DNA of 64,000 nt from Marinibactrum halimedae (GCF_021234875.1 NZ_JAJQVM010000005.1:1-64000); one strand, 5' to 3'. Counted from the first letter of the stretch, positions 41,064-51,485 are shown. Notes: generated by a model not told the origin, from the letters alone. Translations and numbers: made by a program.

Positions 41064-41313
41064 GTCAGGTTCCTTAACGTCTAAATAACAACAGAACAGT
41101 ATTAGTGACAAACTCTGTTAATAAGGTCTGTATTAATAACAATAGATCGGCACCGATCAAGGTTTTGCTAATCATTGCAATTGAGAAAAATATAAAATGG
41201 GCAGTTTACCATACTCATTTTAGCGTCACTTTTGGATGAATTTTGGCAGAAAACAACGGGTATGTGTGTTTAATTATGGATAATTACCACTAAATGAGGA
41301 GCCCTTCCCTGTC

Positions 41314-42573
41314 CTATCGATCCATTGCTGATTGGAACGCGTTGGCAATCGTTTGAATCAAGGCTTTTGCTAATCGATCCTTGCTTTGGTGGGGAAAATG
41401 GATTTCGTCATACTCGCTAAAAACCGTCACTTCATTGTGCTCACTGTTAAACCCGATTTCGGATCGTGACACATCATTGGCAATGATCATATCCAGATGT
41501 TTTCTGGTGAGCTTATCTCGTGCGTATTGGTCAACATTATTCGTTTCCGCCGCAAAACCCACAGTGAACGGTTTGGGAGTAAGAGCGGCAACATTTGCGA
41601 TAATGTCGGGATTTTTAATCAGCTTAATGACCATGGCTTCTTCGCCGATTTTCTTTTTGAGTTTGGTGGAGGCCACGTGTTCAGGCCTAAAGTCGGCTAC
41701 GGCAGCGGCGCCAATAAAAATGTCCGCTTTTTCAGCGTAAGCCATTGCTGCTTCGTGCATGTCAGTCGCACTGATGACATTGATTCGAGAGACATTTTGA
41801 GGGGGAGTAAGCTGAGTGGGGCCGGAAATCAACGTCACCTCCGCGCCACATATTGCAGCGGCTGCCGCTAGGGCATACCCCATTTTCCCAGAACTTTCAT
41901 TGCTGAGATATCGCACTGGGTCAATCGCTTCCCGTGTGGGGCCTGCGGTGATCACTACCCGTTTTCCGTTTAGTCGGTTGATGGTGTCTGCATTGGTTGA
42001 ATAAGAAGAGCAGTGTTCAACGCATAAATCGACCAATTCTAAGGGTTCAAGCATTCTTCCGTAGCCCACATCGCCACAGGCTTGCTCTCCTTTTCCTGGG
42101 CCAAAGATAGAGATGCTACGGGCTTCTAGGGTTTGTATATTGCTCTGCGTGGCTGGGTGTGACCACATGGCTTGATTCATGGCTGGTGCAATGGCGATGG
42201 GAGATCGGGTGGCGAGCACGATTGTCGATAATAAATCATCGGCCATACCGACGGTGAGCCGGGCAATAGTGTCTGCACTGGCAGGTGCAATGAGAACAAG
42301 GTCGGCCCAGCGAGCCAGTTCTATGTGCCCCATTCCGGCTTCGGCGTCTGGGTCGAGTAATGTGGTGTGTACGGTATTACCTGAGACCGCTTGCATGGTC
42401 AGTGGAGTAATAAATTCCATTGCAGCCTTTGTCATTACAACTTGAACGTTGGCTCCTTCTCCCTTGAGCTTTCGAACTAGGTCGGCGCTCTTGTACGCAG
42501 CAATACCGCCGGTAATGCCGACAACGATGTTTTTGTCATGAAGTGTGCTTAGAGGAGTGGATTGGTCGGTCAT
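41314..42573 (-). CDS. coaBC: Bifunctional phosphopantothenoylcysteine decarboxylase/synthetase CoaBC
   Basis: CoaBC couples cysteine to phosphopantothenate (CoaB) and decarboxylates the product (CoaC) in coenzyme A synthesis. The 419-aa protein has the flavoprotein CoaC half first (GGIAAYKSADLVRKL, IELARWADLVLIAPASADTIARL, PAMNQAMW, catalytic Cys in GEQACGDVGYGRM). The CoaB half follows (VVITAGPTREAIDPVRYLSNESSGKMGYA, AVADFRP, IKNPDIIANVA, VGFAAETNN). It is divergent from radC, the conserved arrangement in gammaproteobacteria, and upstream of algC by 250 bases. Confidence 0.97.
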   Translation of the reverse strand: MTDQSTPLSTLHDKNIVVGITGGIAAYKSADLVRKLKGEGANVQVVMTKAAMEFITPLTMQAVSGNTVHTTLLDPDAEAGMGHIELARWADLVLIAPASADTIARLTVGMADDLLSTIVLATRSPIAIAPAMNQAMWSHPATQSNIQTLEARSISIFGPGKGEQACGDVGYGRMLEPLELVDLCVEHCSSYSTNADTINRLNGKRVVITAGPTREAIDPVRYLSNESSGKMGYALAAAAAICGAEVTLISGPTQLTPPQNVSRINVISATDMHEAAMAYAEKADIFIGAAAVADFRPEHVASTKLKKKIGEEAMVIKLIKNPDIIANVAALTPKPFTVGFAAETNNVDQYARDKLTRKHLDMIIANDVSRSEIGFNSEHNEVTVFSEYDEIHFPHQSKDRLAKALIQTIANAFQSAMDR

Positions 42574-42814
42574 AAGGTACGGTCTTAAGTTGAAGGTGAT
42601 CGTATCAGAGGAAACATTAAGATTAAGTTATATTGTGGCTTACAACCTTTATTGAATAAATGAAATTTGTGAATCGGTGCCAATGGTCATTCAATCTTGT
42701 CGTTAAAATCCTCAGTGCATTGCGTTAGCCCATGAGAATAAATCGCATGAGAACAGTTATTGTTTCTTATTCGACACTGGGTGTTTAAGTTTCAATCGAA
42801 TCAAGGAGGATGTG

Positions 42815-43489
42815 ATGGCAATTTGTCATTGGCCTGAAGGTGAACGACCGCGAGAAAAGTTATTGCAACGTGGCCCTAGTGCACTGTCGGATGCAGAATT
42901 ACTGGCTATCTTTTTGCGGACGGGTTGCAAAGGTAAATCGGCGGTGGACTTGGCTCGCGATTTACTTACTCAATTTGGAGGCGTGCGAACGTTACTCTCG
43001 GCCGATCAGTCAAGTTTTTGCCAAGCACATGGACTGGGGAGTGCAAAGTACGCTCAACTTCAAGCTGTACTGGAGTTATCACGTCGGCATTTGGCCGAAT
43101 CGCTGACTCAGGCGGACGCTTTCACTAACCCTATAGTGGTAAAGCGCTTTTTAATGTCACACCTCCAAGATCGCGATCGAGAGATTTTTGCGGTTATCTT
43201 TTTAGACGCTCAACTTAGAATGCTCGCGTATGAGGAGCTGTTTCAAGGCACTATTGACGGTGCTCGAATTTACGCACGTGAAGTAGTGAAGGCCAGTTTG
43301 CAGCACAACGCCAGCAGCGTCATCATTGCCCATAACCATCCCTCCGGTGATCCTGAGCCTAGCCGGGATGACAAAGTAATGACTGAGCGCTTGAATGAGG
43401 CGTTGGCGTTGGTCGAGATTCGCCTACTCGATCATTTTGTTATTGGTAACGCAGACGGCGTATCTTTTTCAGAACGAGGATGGTTGTAA
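42815..43489 (+). CDS. radC: RadC family JAB/MPN domain protein
   Basis: This 224-aa protein belongs to the RadC family. An N-terminal UPF0758 helix-hairpin region ([32 protein letters not shown]) precedes a JAMM metalloprotease-like domain (residues about 100-224, with [14 protein letters not shown] as the metal-binding motif). The old link to DNA repair is not supported and the function is unknown. GGAGG precedes ATG 42815 by five bases. The GTG just before it is too close to the ribosome-binding site. It is followed by rpmB after about 285 bases, the usual order. Confidence 0.93.
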   Translation: MAICHWPEGERPREKLLQRGPSALSDAELLAIFLRTGCKGKSAVDLARDLLTQFGGVRTLLSADQSSFCQAHGLGSAKYAQLQAVLELSRRHLAESLTQADAFTNPIVVKRFLMSHLQDRDREIFAVIFLDAQLRMLAYEELFQGTIDGARIYAREVVKASLQHNASSVIIAHNHPSGDPEPSRDDKVMTERLNEALALVEIRLLDHFVIGNADGVSFSERGWL

Positions 43490-43775
43490 AGCAGAGTGGG
43501 TTGATGAAGTCGGGGGGTTGATACAGAAGACAGAGGGATTTGATAAAGTAAAAATGTTGCCCAAAAAATCAACGTAAAGTTGATATTGATAAACGCTTCT
43601 GGTATAAAACGCCGCTCTTTAGCGACGGGTACTGATTTCTGGGTACGACTTCCACGAAAATCCAGCAGGTCGCACTCCATAGTGTTTTTGAAACATGGTT
43701 ATTAAGCAGGCTCTTTGAGTCGTATCGCCGTTTCCTGGCACAGAAATTGGCACCAAAATTGAAAGAGGCAATAAA

Positions 43776-44012
43776 ATGTCTAAGGTATGTCAAGTTACTG
43801 GTAAGCGTCCAGTAACCGGTAACAATGTATCTCACGCAAAAAACCACACTAAGCGCCGTTTTTTGCCAAACTTGCACACTCACCGTTTTTGGGTAGAAGG
43901 CGAAAAGCGTTTTGTGAAGCTTCGTGTTTCCACCAAAGGTATGCGTATCATCGATAAAAAAGGCATCGATCAGGTGTTGGTTGATATGCGCGCTCGTGGC
44001 GAGAAGGTTTAA
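43776..44012 (+). CDS. rpmB: 50S ribosomal protein L28
   Basis: This 78-aa ribosomal protein has [27 protein letters not shown]-like [10 protein letters not shown], and [16 protein letters not shown], the standard features of the bacterial family without zinc cysteines of the C+ type other than one near the N-terminus. The start has a GAGGCAATAAA-type site before it. It is 26 bases ahead of rpmG, forming the two-gene rpmB-rpmG operon. Confidence 0.97.
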   Translation: MSKVCQVTGKRPVTGNNVSHAKNHTKRRFLPNLHTHRFWVEGEKRFVKLRVSTKGMRIIDKKGIDQVLVDMRARGEKV

Positions 44013-44038
44013 TTTAAGTCTTTAAAGGAAGCTAAATC

Positions 44039-44194
44039 ATGCGTGATAAAATTCGTTTGAACTCAAGTGCTGGTACTGGTCACTTCTACACGACGACCAA
44101 AAACAAACGTACCATGCCAGAAAAAATGGAAATCAAAAAGTACGATCCAGTTGCTCGTAAGCACGTGATGTACAAAGAAGGTAAGATCAAATAG
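44039..44194 (+). CDS. rpmG: 50S ribosomal protein L33
   Basis: This 51-aa ribosomal protein starts [19 protein letters not shown], followed by [17 protein letters not shown] and [14 protein letters not shown]. It has no zinc-binding cysteines, so it is the C-minus form. GGAAG precedes the ATG. A strong intrinsic terminator follows at 44260-44293 and closes the operon. Confidence 0.97.
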   Translation: MRDKIRLNSSAGTGHFYTTTKNKRTMPEKMEIKKYDPVARKHVMYKEGKIK

Positions 44195-44259
44195 GTCTTT
44201 ACTTTCTTATTGGATGATTTTCATATCTTGATTCTTCAGTGAGTCAAGTTATCCAAGAA

Positions 44260-44293
44260 TAAGCCCAGCGATTTTTCATTGGGCTTATTTTTA
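44260..44293 (+). terminator. Intrinsic terminator of the rpmB-rpmG operon
   Basis: AAGCCCA (44261-44267) pairs with TGGGCTT (44280-44286), followed by ATTTTTAG. It lies 66 bases past the rpmG stop and points the same way. Confidence 0.85.
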
Positions 44294-44843
44294 GTTCTTC
44301 CTTCTGATGTATCCACTCTTTTATTAGTTATTCTAAAATTTTCCCCACGCTTATCCACAGGTTTCGGTGGTGTTCTCTTGTGTGTAAGTCTGTTGTTAAC
44401 TTCCTGGGTCATGGTTTAGAAAGTACTATGCGCCTATTGTCTGTTAATAATAGTGACCATTCGCAATAATGCCTGTGAGTTCTTTTTGTCTTATTTTTGA
44501 TCTTTTTTCTGAAAAACACTCACATTTTATTATCTGATTAAGAGTTTCCTCTCAAAATCACCTTATTTTAGTCACTCAATTTTCACATACGCCTCAATTT
44601 CTTCTTGTTTAGGTTCTTATCGTTGATGTTTCTGATTTCCTTCAGCTATTTTACTTGCTTGGTGATAAGTTCTCTTTTTGCTTGAATCGAGCACAAGAGT
44701 TTAAAAGTTATCCACATTGTTTCATGCCAAATGTGTAGGGGGTTTCTGATGGTGTTTTGGGTATGATAGAAGCGATGTGCAGTTAACAACAAGAGTTGAA
44801 AATACAGACAGTAAGAATCAGAAATAGTCAGTAAGAAATCGTT
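44294..44843. other. 550-base AT-rich gap upstream of mutM with two TTATCCACA sites
   Basis: No convincing gene is present. TTATCCACA, the consensus DnaA box, occurs at 44351-44359 and 44708-44716, both on the plus strand. Similar perfect 9-mers also occur inside genes in this window (39786, 46739, 51702), so the pair may be chance. The mutM promoter must lie in this gap. Confidence 0.35.
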
Positions 44844-45659
44844 ATGCCTGAACTCCCAGAAGTTGAAACGACTCGACGTGGTATCGCTCCTCATGTTGTG
44901 GGGGAGCATATTGTTGATGTGATTGTGAGAAACCCTAGCCTTCGGTGGCCAATTCCTGCTGAATTACCAGATCGGCTAAAGGGGCAAGTGGTCAGGTCCC
45001 TTGCGCGCCGAGGAAAATACCTATTGATGGGGTTTGATGTAGGCACTGCTCTTTGGCATTTGGGCATGTCTGGCTCGATGCGTATTATTCGCAATAATGA
45101 GGCACCGGCTAAGCATGATCATATTGACGTTCAATTTAAAAATGGCAGTTTACTGCGGTTTAACGACCCCCGTCGTTTTGGTGCATTGCTTTGGACAGAA
45201 GATGATCCTTTCACACATGAATTGATTGCCCACCTTGGCCCGGAGCCGCTCACCGATTGCTTTGATGTGGATTACCTCTTTTCCATGTGCCGAAAGCGTA
45301 CACAAGCGATTAAAACTTTCTTGATGGACAGCAAAGTGGTTGTGGGGGTCGGCAATATTTATGCTAATGAAGCGCTCTTCGCAGCGGGTATCAAGCCCAC
45401 CAAAGCTGCAGGCCGGGTAACTTATGCACAATGTGAACGGTTGATTCCTCAGATAAAAAAGATATTACAGCGCTCTATCGATCAAGGGGGAACGACGCTA
45501 AGGGATTTTGTGGGAGGTGATGGTAAGCCGGGTTATTTTAAACAGCAGTTATTGGTCTATGGGCGTGCGGGAGAGCCTTGCAAAACGTGTGACAAACCAC
45601 TGAAGGAAGTGCGGTTAGGGCAGCGCTCAACGGTGTATTGTACACGCTGCCAGATCTAA
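44844..45659 (+). CDS. mutM: Formamidopyrimidine-DNA glycosylase MutM
   Basis: MutM removes 8-oxoguanine and related oxidised purines from DNA. The 271-aa protein begins MPELPEVETTRRGI with the catalytic Pro and Glu. It has RRGKYLLM, LWHLGMSGSMRI, the RFNDPRRFGALLW helix region and a C-terminal zinc finger (C-x2-C in PCKTCDKP and C-x2-C at YCTRC). Length is standard. It converges with coaD across nine bases, the common gammaproteobacterial layout. Confidence 0.97.
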   Translation: MPELPEVETTRRGIAPHVVGEHIVDVIVRNPSLRWPIPAELPDRLKGQVVRSLARRGKYLLMGFDVGTALWHLGMSGSMRIIRNNEAPAKHDHIDVQFKNGSLLRFNDPRRFGALLWTEDDPFTHELIAHLGPEPLTDCFDVDYLFSMCRKRTQAIKTFLMDSKVVVGVGNIYANEALFAAGIKPTKAAGRVTYAQCERLIPQIKKILQRSIDQGGTTLRDFVGGDGKPGYFKQQLLVYGRAGEPCKTCDKPLKEVRLGQRSTVYCTRCQI

Positions 45660-45668
45660 CGAGCGAAA

Positions 45669-46175
<507 letters not shown>

Positions 46176-46279
46176 CTAAAAACAAGAACAGTAGTTGTTT
46201 TATTCATCTTTTTCGCCTTTAAGCGAGAGATATAAGATTTATAACGATTCTCTATGACAGCTTAACTTCGGCGTTATAT

Positions 46280-46405
46280 ATGGTATCAAGACCGGAGTGG
46301 TTCACAAAATATAATACGTTAAATGGCATGAAACGTATGGTTACACTTGCTACTTTCCCTGTGATGGCCTTAGGTATGACTCTTTATGTGTTGTTGAAGA
46401 GTTAG
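46280..46405 (+). CDS. Possible 41-aa membrane peptide
   Basis: This short plus-strand frame starts at ATG 46280 and ends at a TAG that overlaps the last bases of rsmD. It encodes a polar N-terminal half (MVSRPEWFTKYNTLNG) and a hydrophobic helix (MVTLATFPVMALGMTLYVLL), the general plan of small single-pass proteins. No clear ribosome-binding site is visible, and a shorter form from ATG 46328 is possible. It may be noise. Confidence 0.2.
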   Translation: MVSRPEWFTKYNTLNGMKRMVTLATFPVMALGMTLYVLLKS

Positions 46406-47139
46406 GTTAAGTAGTAAAGGTAGCAACAGACATTGCCAGAACGTTTATGTCTATGCAGGGACCAAGAGTTGGGTACAGAAAAGTGGGCATTAATGGGGGC
46501 TTCAATGTAAATCGCAGCGCCTTGGCTTAAACCATGGGACTTTTCTAGGAGTAATAGAGTTTCGTCCCAAAGTTCGGCGGCAAAAGGGGGGTCAATAAAG
46601 AGAATATCTATGGATTCTTCAGGAGGGGTTTGTTGAAACATACGTAGATACCCCAGAGCATCTTCGTTCAGTACAGTTGCGTTGTTGCAATCAAGTTTAG
46701 TCAGGTTTTCTCGTAGCTGTTGAATCGCAACCGGGTGGTTATCCACAAACGTGCAATGTCTCGCGCCTCGGGATAACGCTTCTAGCCCTAGCGCACCGGA
46801 CCCTGCAAACAAATCCAAACAGTTAGCTTGATGAATATCTATTTGAAGCCAGTTAAACAATGTTTCTCGCATTCGGTCACCGGTTGGGCGAAGCCCTTCT
46901 ATAGAAGGGAAGGGCAGCTTTCGGCTTCGCCATTGACCGCCAATCACCCGTAACGTTTGTGATACTTGAAGGGTGTTGGTGTTTTTCTTTACTCCCGACT
47001 TTTGCGAGGAGAATTTACTTGAAGGCTTTCTTGACACGATACTGAGTTTTTCCTCAATGGGTGTGGGTATAAAATCGCTACGATGTTGAATCGTATTCTG
47101 GCGGTGATGGCTCGCGTCAATGATGGTACGATACCCCAC
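46402..47139 (-). CDS. rsmD: 16S rRNA (guanine(966)-N(2))-methyltransferase RsmD
   Basis: RsmD methylates G966 of 16S rRNA. The recognisable enzyme begins near residue 60 with LRVIGGQWRSRKLPFP, then GLRPTGDRMRETLFNWL, LDLFAGSGALGLEALSRGA (SAM site) and DILFIDPPFAAE (catalytic NPPY-like DPPF). The preceding 60 basic, Ser/Lys-rich residues are longer than usual, so translation may start later than 47139, although no better supported start was found. It is divergent from ftsY, the conserved gammaproteobacterial pairing. Confidence 0.93.
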   Translation of the reverse strand: MGYRTIIDASHHRQNTIQHRSDFIPTPIEEKLSIVSRKPSSKFSSQKSGVKKNTNTLQVSQTLRVIGGQWRSRKLPFPSIEGLRPTGDRMRETLFNWLQIDIHQANCLDLFAGSGALGLEALSRGARHCTFVDNHPVAIQQLRENLTKLDCNNATVLNEDALGYLRMFQQTPPEESIDILFIDPPFAAELWDETLLLLEKSHGLSQGAAIYIEAPINAHFSVPNSWSLHRHKRSGNVCCYLYYLT

Positions 47140-47330
47140 CTTAGATACTGAAACTCTGCGCCCTATCTTCCATTATTCCGTTTAAATACATAATTTGCGC
47201 CTTAGCTGACGGGTTGTTTCCTTTACGCTAGGAGGTCACATGACGGTTAAGCGGCAATTTCGGAGCCGGATAAATAAGAGCGCAGTCTGCCCACTTTTCA
47301 TGAAGTTCTCCAGTGGTGAGTAATTAATAG

Positions 47331-48470
47331 ATGTTTTTCAGACGTAAGAAAAAGAAACCCGAAGAGTCTGCACCGCAAACTCAAGCGAGTGAACAGAGCC
47401 CGATATCGACGGATGAGGTGATTGTTACCGAAGGCTCTCTCGAAGAAGAGATCACACCCGTTGAACCGCCCCCTGTGAATGAAGCGCTCTCTGTTGAGAG
47501 GGAGTTGGTCGAAGCCGTTAAAGAAAAGCCCAAAAAAGTGGGTTTTTTTGAACGCATTAAACGTGGGTTATCCCGTACCAGCAGTCAGTTGAGCGCAGGC
47601 CTTGCCAATTTATTATTGGGCAAGAAGGAAATCGATGACGAGTTGCTTGAAGAGCTGGAAACTCAATTGCTCACCGCAGATGTTGGGTTGGAGGCAACGA
47701 CCGAAATTATTGATGAGTTGACCGATCGTGTGGCAAGAAACCAACTCAAAGACGGTGATGCTTTGTATGCGGCATTGAAAGAATTGCTGTCAGGCATGTT
47801 GGAACCGGTAGAAGCGCCTTTGGAATTGGATAAGAGTAAATCGCCATACGTACTGTTGGTGGTGGGCGTAAACGGTGTGGGTAAGACCACCACCATTGGT
47901 AAATTGGCAAAACGTTTTCAATCCCAAGGCAAGAGTGTAATGCTCGCAGCTGGCGATACTTTTCGCGCAGCAGCGGTGGATCAGCTGCAGGTTTGGGGTG
48001 ATCGAAACAGTGTTCCTGTAGTTGCTCAGCACACAGGGGCTGATAGTGCATCTGTTATTTTCGATGCCATTTCTTCTGCCAAATCCCGTGGTGTGGATGT
48101 GGTTATTGCCGATACTGCAGGTCGTTTACATAACAAGAGTAACCTTATGGAGGAGTTGGCTAAGGTGAAGCGTGTCATGGCAAAGCTTGATGATACTGCA
48201 CCACATGAGGTTTTGTTGGTCTTAGATGCGGGCACTGGCCAGAATGCGTTGAATCAGGCACAAACTTTTCATGAGGCAACCGGCGTGACAGGGCTTGCTC
48301 TTACGAAGTTGGATGGCACAGCTAAAGGCGGGATTATCTTTGCCTTAAGTAAACGCTTGGGGTTACCTGTACGCTTTATTGGTGTAGGTGAAGGTATTGA
48401 GGATTTGCAACCGTTTGCCGCCAAGCCTTTCATTGATGCCTTATTTGATCAAACCGCGAACCATGAGTGA
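47331..48470 (+). CDS. ftsY: Signal recognition particle receptor FtsY
   Basis: FtsY docks ribosome-SRP complexes at the inner membrane for co-translational insertion. The 379-aa protein has an acidic A domain (residues about 10-75), an N domain (about 75-160, [16 protein letters not shown]) and a G domain: [41 protein letters not shown] and a final [12 protein letters not shown]. It is the first gene of the ftsY-ftsE-ftsX-rpoH cluster, with ftsE nine bases later. Confidence 0.97.
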   Translation: MFFRRKKKKPEESAPQTQASEQSPISTDEVIVTEGSLEEEITPVEPPPVNEALSVERELVEAVKEKPKKVGFFERIKRGLSRTSSQLSAGLANLLLGKKEIDDELLEELETQLLTADVGLEATTEIIDELTDRVARNQLKDGDALYAALKELLSGMLEPVEAPLELDKSKSPYVLLVVGVNGVGKTTTIGKLAKRFQSQGKSVMLAAGDTFRAAAVDQLQVWGDRNSVPVVAQHTGADSASVIFDAISSAKSRGVDVVIADTAGRLHNKSNLMEELAKVKRVMAKLDDTAPHEVLLVLDAGTGQNALNQAQTFHEATGVTGLALTKLDGTAKGGIIFALSKRLGLPVRFIGVGEGIEDLQPFAAKPFIDALFDQTANHE

Positions 48471-48479
48471 GTCAAAGGA

Positions 48480-49166
48480 ATGATTCGCTTTGAGCATGTA
48501 TCCAAGCGCTATGATGGTGGCCAAGACGCATTAACGGATTTGAGTTTCGAGTTACCCGAAGGTGACTTTGCGTTTCTCACTGGTCACTCCGGTGCGGGAA
48601 AAAGTACCCTGCTCAAGCTAGTGATGCTTATGGAGCGCCCTACCCGTGGTCAGGTCATCGTTAATCATCAAAACTTAACGCAAATGCGATCAGGGCAAAT
48701 CCCTTATTTGCGTCGTCATATTGGTGTGGTATTTCAAAACCATCAGCTGTTATTTGACCGCACGGTCTACGATAACGTCGCCCTCCCCTTGATTATTTCA
48801 GGCTTTCAGCCCCGTGATGTGGGGCGTCGAGTGCGTGCCGCCTTAGACAAGGTAGGTTTACTTGATAAGGAAAAGAAAAACCCTATTGCGCTGTCTGGCG
48901 GTGAACAGCAGCGTGTGGGAATTGCACGAGCGGTAGTGAACAAACCTCCTCTACTTCTTGCGGACGAGCCAACCGGTAACTTAGACCCTGAGCTTTCTGA
49001 GGAGATCATGGGTTTGTTCCAGCAGTTCAACGACGTCGGGGTAACCGTCTTGATTGCCAGCCATGACATTGCATTGATTACTCGATTACAGCGTCGAGTT
49101 TTTGGCCTTGCGAAAGGTCGCTTAGTGCATGATGGGGTGTTAAGGCGACAAGCTCATATGGCATAG
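48480..49166 (+). CDS. ftsE: Cell division ATP-binding protein FtsE
   Basis: FtsE is the ATPase of the FtsEX complex that switches on septal peptidoglycan hydrolases. The 228-aa ABC protein has Walker A GHSGAGKSTLLKL, Q-loop VFQNHQLL, signature LSGGEQQRVGIARA, Walker B LLLADEPTGNLD and a switch His (ASHD). Its ATG is nine bases past ftsY, and ftsX follows after 87 bases. Confidence 0.97.
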   Translation: MIRFEHVSKRYDGGQDALTDLSFELPEGDFAFLTGHSGAGKSTLLKLVMLMERPTRGQVIVNHQNLTQMRSGQIPYLRRHIGVVFQNHQLLFDRTVYDNVALPLIISGFQPRDVGRRVRAALDKVGLLDKEKKNPIALSGGEQQRVGIARAVVNKPPLLLADEPTGNLDPELSEEIMGLFQQFNDVGVTVLIASHDIALITRLQRRVFGLAKGRLVHDGVLRRQAHMA

Positions 49167-49253
49167 AGTAAAGGGGTTGTATGCCTTCTCCGTTGCTGAA
49201 CAGACCGATATCGTGAAGAAATCATTCAAAAGTATTAAAAAACGAGATTAAAC

Positions 49254-50282
49254 GTGTCATCCGCTAAGAGATCATCAAGGGCTTCCAGTAGAACATCAGT
49301 ACAAGAGCGTAATCCTGCGGTAAGCACTTCGGCAACAGGGGCCAGTGCGGCCAAAATCGGCTGGAGAGATCGACTGGGCGCGTATAAATCTCATCATCGT
49401 CTCACTGCTGAAGATGCGCTGAGCCGGCTTACCTCTTCTCCCGTACAAACCGTATTAACGTCATTGATGATTGGTATCGCCCTCGCACTCCCTGCCATCT
49501 TGTTTACACTGCTTAGCAATGTACAGCTTCTTAGCGGGGCTTGGGAGAGCCAGTCTCGTTTATCGGTCTTCCTGAATCCACAAGCGAGCAGTGCGGCGAT
49601 CAATCGGCTACGACAGGATATAGAGCAGTTGCCTGGTGTCTCTGCGATCGAGTTTATCAGTGCTGCACAAGCGTTACAGGAATTTGAAGACTATTCTGGC
49701 TTCGGTGAGTTATTGTCATCTTTAGATGAGAACCCTCTACCGCCAACGTTTTTGGTGGAGCCTGTAGTCTCGACACCGGATGAGCTAGAGAGCTTGGTGT
49801 CTGCCTTAAGTGAGGATCCGATAGTCGACCTCGTGCAGTTGGATATGGAGTGGTTGAAGCGATTACAAGGTATCGCGTTATTAGCAGAGCGATTTGTGGT
49901 CACGCTGGGGTGTATTCTGGGTATCGGTGTATTACTGGTCATTGGCAATATCATTCGTTTGGCCATTGAGAATCGCAAAGACGAGATTATTGTCCAAAAG
50001 TTAGTAGGGGCGACCGATGCCTTTGTTCGACGACCCTTCTTGTACACCGGGACTTGGTATGGATTAGGCGGTGGCGTAATGGCGTTATTACTGGTGCTGA
50101 TCACACAGTTGTTGTTATCAGGCCCGGTGGATGAACTAGCGACCGCTTATGGGAGTACCTATTCACTTGAAGGTATTGGATTCGATGGAGGCTGTAACTT
50201 GGTTATTGCCTCTGCTGTGCTAGGCTGGTTGGGTGCTTGGTTGGCTGTTGGACGGCACTTGTCTGATATTGAGCCTTCATAG
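49254..50282 (+). CDS. ftsX: Cell division permease-like protein FtsX
   Basis: FtsX is the membrane partner of FtsE. The 342-aa protein has a Ser/Ala-rich cytoplasmic N-terminus of about 80 residues, a first membrane helix near 85-105 (SLMIGIALALPAILFTLLSNV), a periplasmic loop (about 110-215) that contacts the hydrolase activator, and three further helices (near 220-245, 270-295, 315-335). The motif NIIRLAIENRKDEIIVQKLVGAT is the FtsX/MacB-type coupling region (seen as IRLAIENRKDEI). The extended N-terminus leaves the exact start open. Confidence 0.95.
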   Translation: MSSAKRSSRASSRTSVQERNPAVSTSATGASAAKIGWRDRLGAYKSHHRLTAEDALSRLTSSPVQTVLTSLMIGIALALPAILFTLLSNVQLLSGAWESQSRLSVFLNPQASSAAINRLRQDIEQLPGVSAIEFISAAQALQEFEDYSGFGELLSSLDENPLPPTFLVEPVVSTPDELESLVSALSEDPIVDLVQLDMEWLKRLQGIALLAERFVVTLGCILGIGVLLVIGNIIRLAIENRKDEIIVQKLVGATDAFVRRPFLYTGTWYGLGGGVMALLLVLITQLLLSGPVDELATAYGSTYSLEGIGFDGGCNLVIASAVLGWLGAWLAVGRHLSDIEPS

Positions 50283-50491
50283 GGCAGTGAGTGATATCTA
50301 GAGAGGAGATAGTTTGCTCACTTGTAAAAATAAAATGAGAGCTAGCGCCAAGTTTTTAGTGGTTTATCAGTATTGTTATCAAAAGGCGTCATGCATCAAG
50401 GAACTTTATGGATGTTGGATATCTAATAGGCTAATGCTAAAATTTCCCAATGAACTACAGAGAGACATAGTCAAAGGCTTGGAGGTCAACT

Positions 50492-51346
50492 ATGGGAACT
50501 AGCTTGCAACCTTTGCAGGTAATGGCACCAGGGCAAAACCTGAATGCTTACATGCAGGCCGTAAACAGTTTTTCGATACTGTCTGCTGAGGAAGAAAAAG
50601 AACTCGCTGAGCGTCTCTATTATGAAAGTGACCTAGAAGCGGCACGTCGTTTAGTCATGGCGCATTTACGTTTCGTCGTGCATATTGCTAAGTCCTACAA
50701 CGGTTATGGCTTAAGTCAATCAGATCTTATCCAAGAAGGTAACGTGGGTCTGATGAAAGCCGTTAAGCGCTTCAACCCAGAAAAGGGTGTACGTTTAGTT
50801 TCTTTTGCTGTGCACTGGATCAAAGCGGAAATTCACGAATTCATTTTACGTAATTGGCGTATTGTCAAAGTGGCAACCACCAAAGCTCAACGTAAGTTGT
50901 TTTTTAACTTGCGTGGTGCGAAAAAGCGTCTGGCCTGGTTGACTAACGATGAAGCGAAGGCCGTTGCTGAAGACTTGAATGTAGACGTAAAACACGTTCG
51001 AGAAATGGAAGGTCGTTTGTCGAGTGTTGACATGGGCTTTGATGCCGGTGCCGATGAAGACGACGAAACTGCTTATCAAGCACCAGCGAATTACTTGGAA
51101 GATACACGTTATAACCCGGCAACTCAGCTTGAAGAGGCTGACTGGGAACAAAACAGTGTCTCTAACCTAGAAAATGCCTTAAGCAAGTTGGACGATCGTA
51201 GCCGTGATATTCTTAAGCAACGTTGGCTGAGTGAAGAAAAGTCCACATTGCACGATTTGGCGGCTCAATATGGTGTATCCGCAGAGCGTATTCGTCAGCT
51301 TGAAAAAAATGCCATGAATAAAGTTCGCGGAATGCTCGAAGCATAA
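50492..51346 (+). CDS. rpoH: Heat-shock sigma factor RpoH (sigma-32)
   Basis: RpoH directs RNA polymerase to heat-shock promoters. The 284-aa protein has sigma-70 regions in order: 1.2/2 ([48 protein letters not shown]), the RpoH box [15 protein letters not shown] that distinguishes this sigma, region 3, and region 4 ([23 protein letters not shown]). GGAGG sits at a normal distance from the ATG. The 200-base gap after ftsX probably holds its own promoters. A strong terminator follows at 51422. Confidence 0.97.
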   Translation: MGTSLQPLQVMAPGQNLNAYMQAVNSFSILSAEEEKELAERLYYESDLEAARRLVMAHLRFVVHIAKSYNGYGLSQSDLIQEGNVGLMKAVKRFNPEKGVRLVSFAVHWIKAEIHEFILRNWRIVKVATTKAQRKLFFNLRGAKKRLAWLTNDEAKAVAEDLNVDVKHVREMEGRLSSVDMGFDAGADEDDETAYQAPANYLEDTRYNPATQLEEADWEQNSVSNLENALSKLDDRSRDILKQRWLSEEKSTLHDLAAQYGVSAERIRQLEKNAMNKVRGMLEA

Positions 51347-51385
51347 ATCTGCGACTTTTTATCGGCTGCTGATGCTCGGTACAAT

Positions 51386-51416
51386 AAATTCAGCACGAGA
51401 AATTCAGCATAAGAAA
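51386..51416. repeat. Two 14-base tandem units after rpoH
   Basis: AAATTCAGCACGAG (51386-51399) and AAATTCAGCATAAG (51400-51413) are adjacent and differ at two positions; AAAT begins a third unit. They lie between the rpoH stop and its terminator. Confidence 0.6.
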
Positions 51417-51421
51417 TGATG

Positions 51422-51451
51422 GAGCCGTACTCGTTTGGGTACGGCTTTTTT
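51422..51451 (+). terminator. Intrinsic terminator of rpoH
   Basis: GCCGTAC (51424-51430) pairs with GTACGGC (51439-51445) around an eight-base loop, followed by six Ts. It is about 75 bases past the rpoH stop. Confidence 0.9.
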
Positions 51452-51485
51452 ATTGCCTCACTGTTTTCACACAAGGTAGATCACT

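Noticed and set aside
46739-46747. Further TTATCCACA 9-mers inside genes (also 39786 and 51702, reverse strand)
   Set aside because: Isolated matches inside coding sequence; used only to judge how often the 9-mer occurs by chance.
50314-50502. 62-codon frame upstream of rpoH
   Set aside because: It overlaps the rpoH start and occupies the expected promoter region; composition is not protein-like.
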